Under the pieces are notes generated by a model, which was given only the letters and a program-made list of their open reading frames with translations, was not told the origin of the DNA and did no database searches. The position numbers and the translations under genes are program-made. A stretch of DNA of 64,000 bases from Nematostella vectensis (lineage: Eukaryota; Cnidaria; Anthozoa; Actiniaria; Edwardsiidae), in the NCBI RefSeq assembly GCF_932526225.1, contig NC_064035.1:2501-66500 (forward strand), written 5' to 3'. Within the stretch, counting starts at the first letter, position 1. The number at the start of each line of letters is the position of its first letter. This document shows, piece after piece, positions 60,942-64,000 of the stretch.

Positions 60942-62940
60942 GAAGTTAACAAAAAACACAAAGCAAAGAGTTTGATGAAGTAAACAAGTATGTGAAGTTT
61001 AATGTTCTATTTGAAGGGGTGCATTTTGTACAGGGAAGCATACATAGAATGCTTAACTGGTGGAGAGGGAAGAGGTAAAAGTTTATTGAGCATAATTTCA
61101 ACAATAGCAGGGGGAAGAGAGGGGCACTCTCTTCATACAATATTGCAGTTGTTACCTATTATTAAATAAGTTTGTAACATGTCTTTGTTTATTAAGCAAG
61201 GTCTATTTCTGAGACAAGCAAACTCAAGTAAGAGCTGTTAAAATAACAGGTGAGTGTTAAAAAAACAATTATCTGATTAGAAAACTAATGTAGATTCCTT
61301 TGCTCCAAATAAGAACAAACTTCATTTTGTTTGTTATTTATGAGGAACGAGATGAGCTCTACAAGGCCAAGAAGAAATATGTATTGCTCATCTAAATTAT
61401 ACAAGTAAATAATAATATTAAAAAAGAATTACTGTAAGTAATTAGAGTGGTTTTCATTAACCCGTGAAACAAAGTGTGATAGTTAAACGGTAATAGTTAG
61501 TAAAACACAAAAAAGAACAATAGAATCAGATCACAACAAAGTGTAGTACGCTAAAGCGTAGTTCACGGGTTAATGAAGGTTTTGACATTTCAACCTTACA
61601 TCCACATGAAAGTAATGCCTAATATCGAGTGCCCTACAGTAAGTGTTTTGCAGTCAAGTTGTTTTCTTTTAGTAGGTACAAAATTATTCTAAATAATAGT
61701 AATCATAGCTATGGTCACCACTTACACATATAGAACTTGTAATGAAAAGAAAGAAAAAATATATATATATATGCAGTCAAACAACAGAATTGCATGATAA
61801 CCTTGAATATATTGAATAAAGGACTGCAAAAAACATCTTTTGTACTAGTTGCTTGAATTGACCCTTGGCTATTTTTAGCTGAATTCCCCTCCCCCTCTAA
61901 AAAAGAAAATAATAATAATAATAGAACAAAACTAAAAAGAAAACAAACACAGCAGAGACCCCCACCAACAATTTTGATTTTTTTTTACTTTCCTTTAAAG
62001 GGGGAGTGTCATGTTTAAGAGATGTGCAATAGCTCTAGAGCCATGACACAATGAACTTCAGTGAAATTCTAATACTGACTTATGAGCTTTTGGTACATGT
62101 GGGAGACTTTTAACAAAACAAAAAAAATGACCACAAACTGTCAATTAACATAGTTTTCAATATAATATTGCATATTATTTAATAAGGTATTGACAGCTTT
62201 TAAAAAGTTCAACTGTTTGTTGACACTTAAAAGCCTACAATAATCACTGACTCCAGACATGCGCAGTACTATGTTGCTGCCCCTTTAAAGTAAAATACAG
62301 CTTTACTTAGTCAGCGTAGACAAAATTGCGGATTTTGTCAATATTCTAATATGAAGATGTCAATATTCTCCCCCCTTACGTCTTTATTTCTATTTATTTT
62401 ATGATTTTCACATGATACCAAAACAGCGTCTTTTTTCTTCGCAAATTTGATGTCATGTACACAATTAAAGAGATGCGCCCGTGCGCATGGCGAGTCCCCA
62501 AGGGACCCAAGACGCCCAAATAGACCTCTATTTTTTGTCATCCACAATCTCGGCGAGCTGTGCGTGGCGTAACCGTATTACAGGCCTGGGATCCTGGTTA
62601 TTGTCCTCCCCATTAATGCGCGGGTTGGGATAACCTTGCAAGAGTGTTGTACAGCATATTCGCTCGGAAATATCGGTGCTTGGGGCCTTCCGGTTCTTTA
62701 CAGCCTTCCGTAAAAGCCTTGTGCTGCCATACCGATTGGGTAATCCGTATGTATGGTTTCCGTTTTGTTCTTCAGACCGGGTTCGATCCCAGGCCAATGG
62801 GCGTTTTTTTTATTCGTTTTCTTTCTTTGTGCTTGACCCCCCTAATCCTGATAGGTTTTGCGCAAAAATAATAAAAAAAAGTGAGTTTGAAAAATAAGCT
62901 TGCTAGATTTATTGATTATATGTATTCAATTTGTTCATAG
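60942..62940 (+). repeat. Satellite unit 19
   Basis: 1999 bp, last complete unit, almost identical to units 14 and 17. Confidence 0.95.
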
Positions 62941-64000
62941 GAAGTTAACAAAAAACACAAAGCAAAGAGTTTGATGAAGTAAACAAGTATGTGAAGTTTA
63001 ATGTTCTATTTGAAGGGGTGCATTTTGTACAGGGAAGCATACATAGAATGCTTAACTGGTGGAGAGGGAAGAGGTAAAAGTTTATTGAGCATAATTTCAA
63101 CAATAGCAGGGGGAAGAGAGGGGCACTCTCTTCATACAATATTGCAGTTGTTACCTATTATTAAATAAGTTTGTAACATGTCTTTGTTTATTAAGCAAGG
63201 TCTATTTCTGAGACAAGCAAACTCAAGTAAGAGCTGTTAAAATAACAGGTGAGTGTTAAAAAAACAATTATCTGATTAGAAAACTAATGTAGATTCCTTT
63301 GCTCCAAATAAGAACAAACTTCATTTTGTTTGTTATTTATGAGGAACGAGATGAGCTCTACAAGGCCAAGAAGAAATATGTATTGCTCATCTAAATTATA
63401 CAAGTAAATAATAATATTAAAAAAGAATTACTGTAAGTAATTAGAGTGGTTTTCATTAACCCGTGAAACAAAGTGTGATAGTTAAACGGTAATAGTTAGT
63501 AAAACACAAAAAAGAACAATAGAATCAGATCACAACAAAGTGTAGTACGCTAAAGCGTAGTTCACGGGTTAATGAAGGTTTTGACATTTCAACCTTACAT
63601 CCACATGAAAGTAATGCCTAATATCGAGTGCCCTACAGTAAGTGTTTTGCAGTCAAGTTGTTTTCTTTTAGTAGGTACAAAATTATTCTAAATAATAGTA
63701 ATCATAGCTATGGTCACCACTTACACATATAGAACTTGTAATGAAAAGAAAGAAAAAATATATATATATATGCAGTCAAACAACAGAATTGCATGATAAC
63801 CTTGAATATATTGAATAAAGGACTGCAAAAAACATCTTTTGTACTAGTTGCTTGAATTGACCCTTGGCTATTTTTAGCTGAATTCCCCTCCCCCTCTAAA
63901 AAAGAAAATAATAATAATAATAGAACAAAACTAAAAAGAAAACAAACACAGCAGAGACCCCCACCAACAATTTTGATTTTTTTTTACTTTCCTTTAAAGG
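62941..64000 (+). repeat. Satellite unit 20 (cut by window edge)
   Basis: The first 1060 bp of a unit of the right-hand family. The array clearly continues beyond the window. Confidence 0.95.

Larger units (their letters stand above)
22497..64000 (+). repeat. ~2.0 kb macrosatellite array, 19 full units plus one partial
   Basis: Head-to-tail units begin GAAGTTAACAAAAAACACAA and measure 1996-2006 bp, except two enlarged by a LINE insertion. The left edge is sharp: unit 1 shares GGAAGTTAAC from 22497 with later units, while the bases before it differ completely. The array runs off the right edge. Each unit holds, in order, an AT-rich start, a 127 bp MITE-like inverted repeat (+514), a GA/TA-rich tract, and a GC-richer island (about +1530 to +1860) ending in a pol III-like B box and T-run. 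No gene with credible coding content is present in the unit. Confidence 0.97.

Overview
The window is eukaryotic, repeat-dominated DNA with almost no host coding sequence. A perfect TTAGGG-type telomeric array (CCCTAA on this strand), two different CR1/L2-like non-LTR retrotransposons, fold-back repeats and a ~2 kb tandem satellite point to a metazoan. The TTAGGG type argues against most arthropods (TTAGG) and nematodes (TTAGGC). I cannot name the species. I see no rRNA, canonical tRNA, CRISPR or bacterial-type operon.

Region 1 (1-22035) looks subtelomeric. It holds two direct copies of a composite repeat: 1-8213, and 10315-22035 interrupted by a retrotransposon. The offset is ~10,317 bp at the start and falls to ~9,571 bp further in, because internal repeats differ in number. 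Each copy contains ~300 bp 'TTTAAGGTGTCAC' modules and a run of fold-back modules. Most fold-back modules are exactly 310 bp between terminal RFX X-box-like palindromes such as GTTGCTATGGCAAC. Copy 1 continues into ~100 bp, ~40 bp and ~20 bp repeats and then a perfect 277 bp (CCCTAA)n tract (9200-9476). Copy 2 stops before reaching these.

Region 2 (17181-21494) is an apparently intact LINE inserted in copy 2. It has a very short 5' leader, ORF1 (279 aa, coiled coil plus nucleic-acid-binding C-terminal part) and ORF2 (1032 aa, endonuclease plus reverse transcriptase). The ORFs are one base apart. The 3' end is an ATGAA/TGAA-type microsatellite. Copy 1 provides the empty target site at 7610/7611.

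Region 3 (22036-22496) is a short gene-free transition with degenerate repeats.

Region 4 (22497-64000) is a head-to-tail macrosatellite of ~2.0 kb units: 19 complete units and one cut by the window edge. Each unit carries a 127 bp MITE-like inverted repeat and a GC-richer island. The island ends in a tRNA-like pol III signature: an A-box-like hairpin, a perfect B box GGTTCGATCC and a T-run. Two units (32497-35724, 37727-40941) carry the same 5'-truncated LINE, which therefore spread by unequal exchange of satellite units and not by two insertions.

The only genes with convincing coding content belong to retrotransposons. The short ORFs in the satellites look like by-products of sequence composition and repetition.
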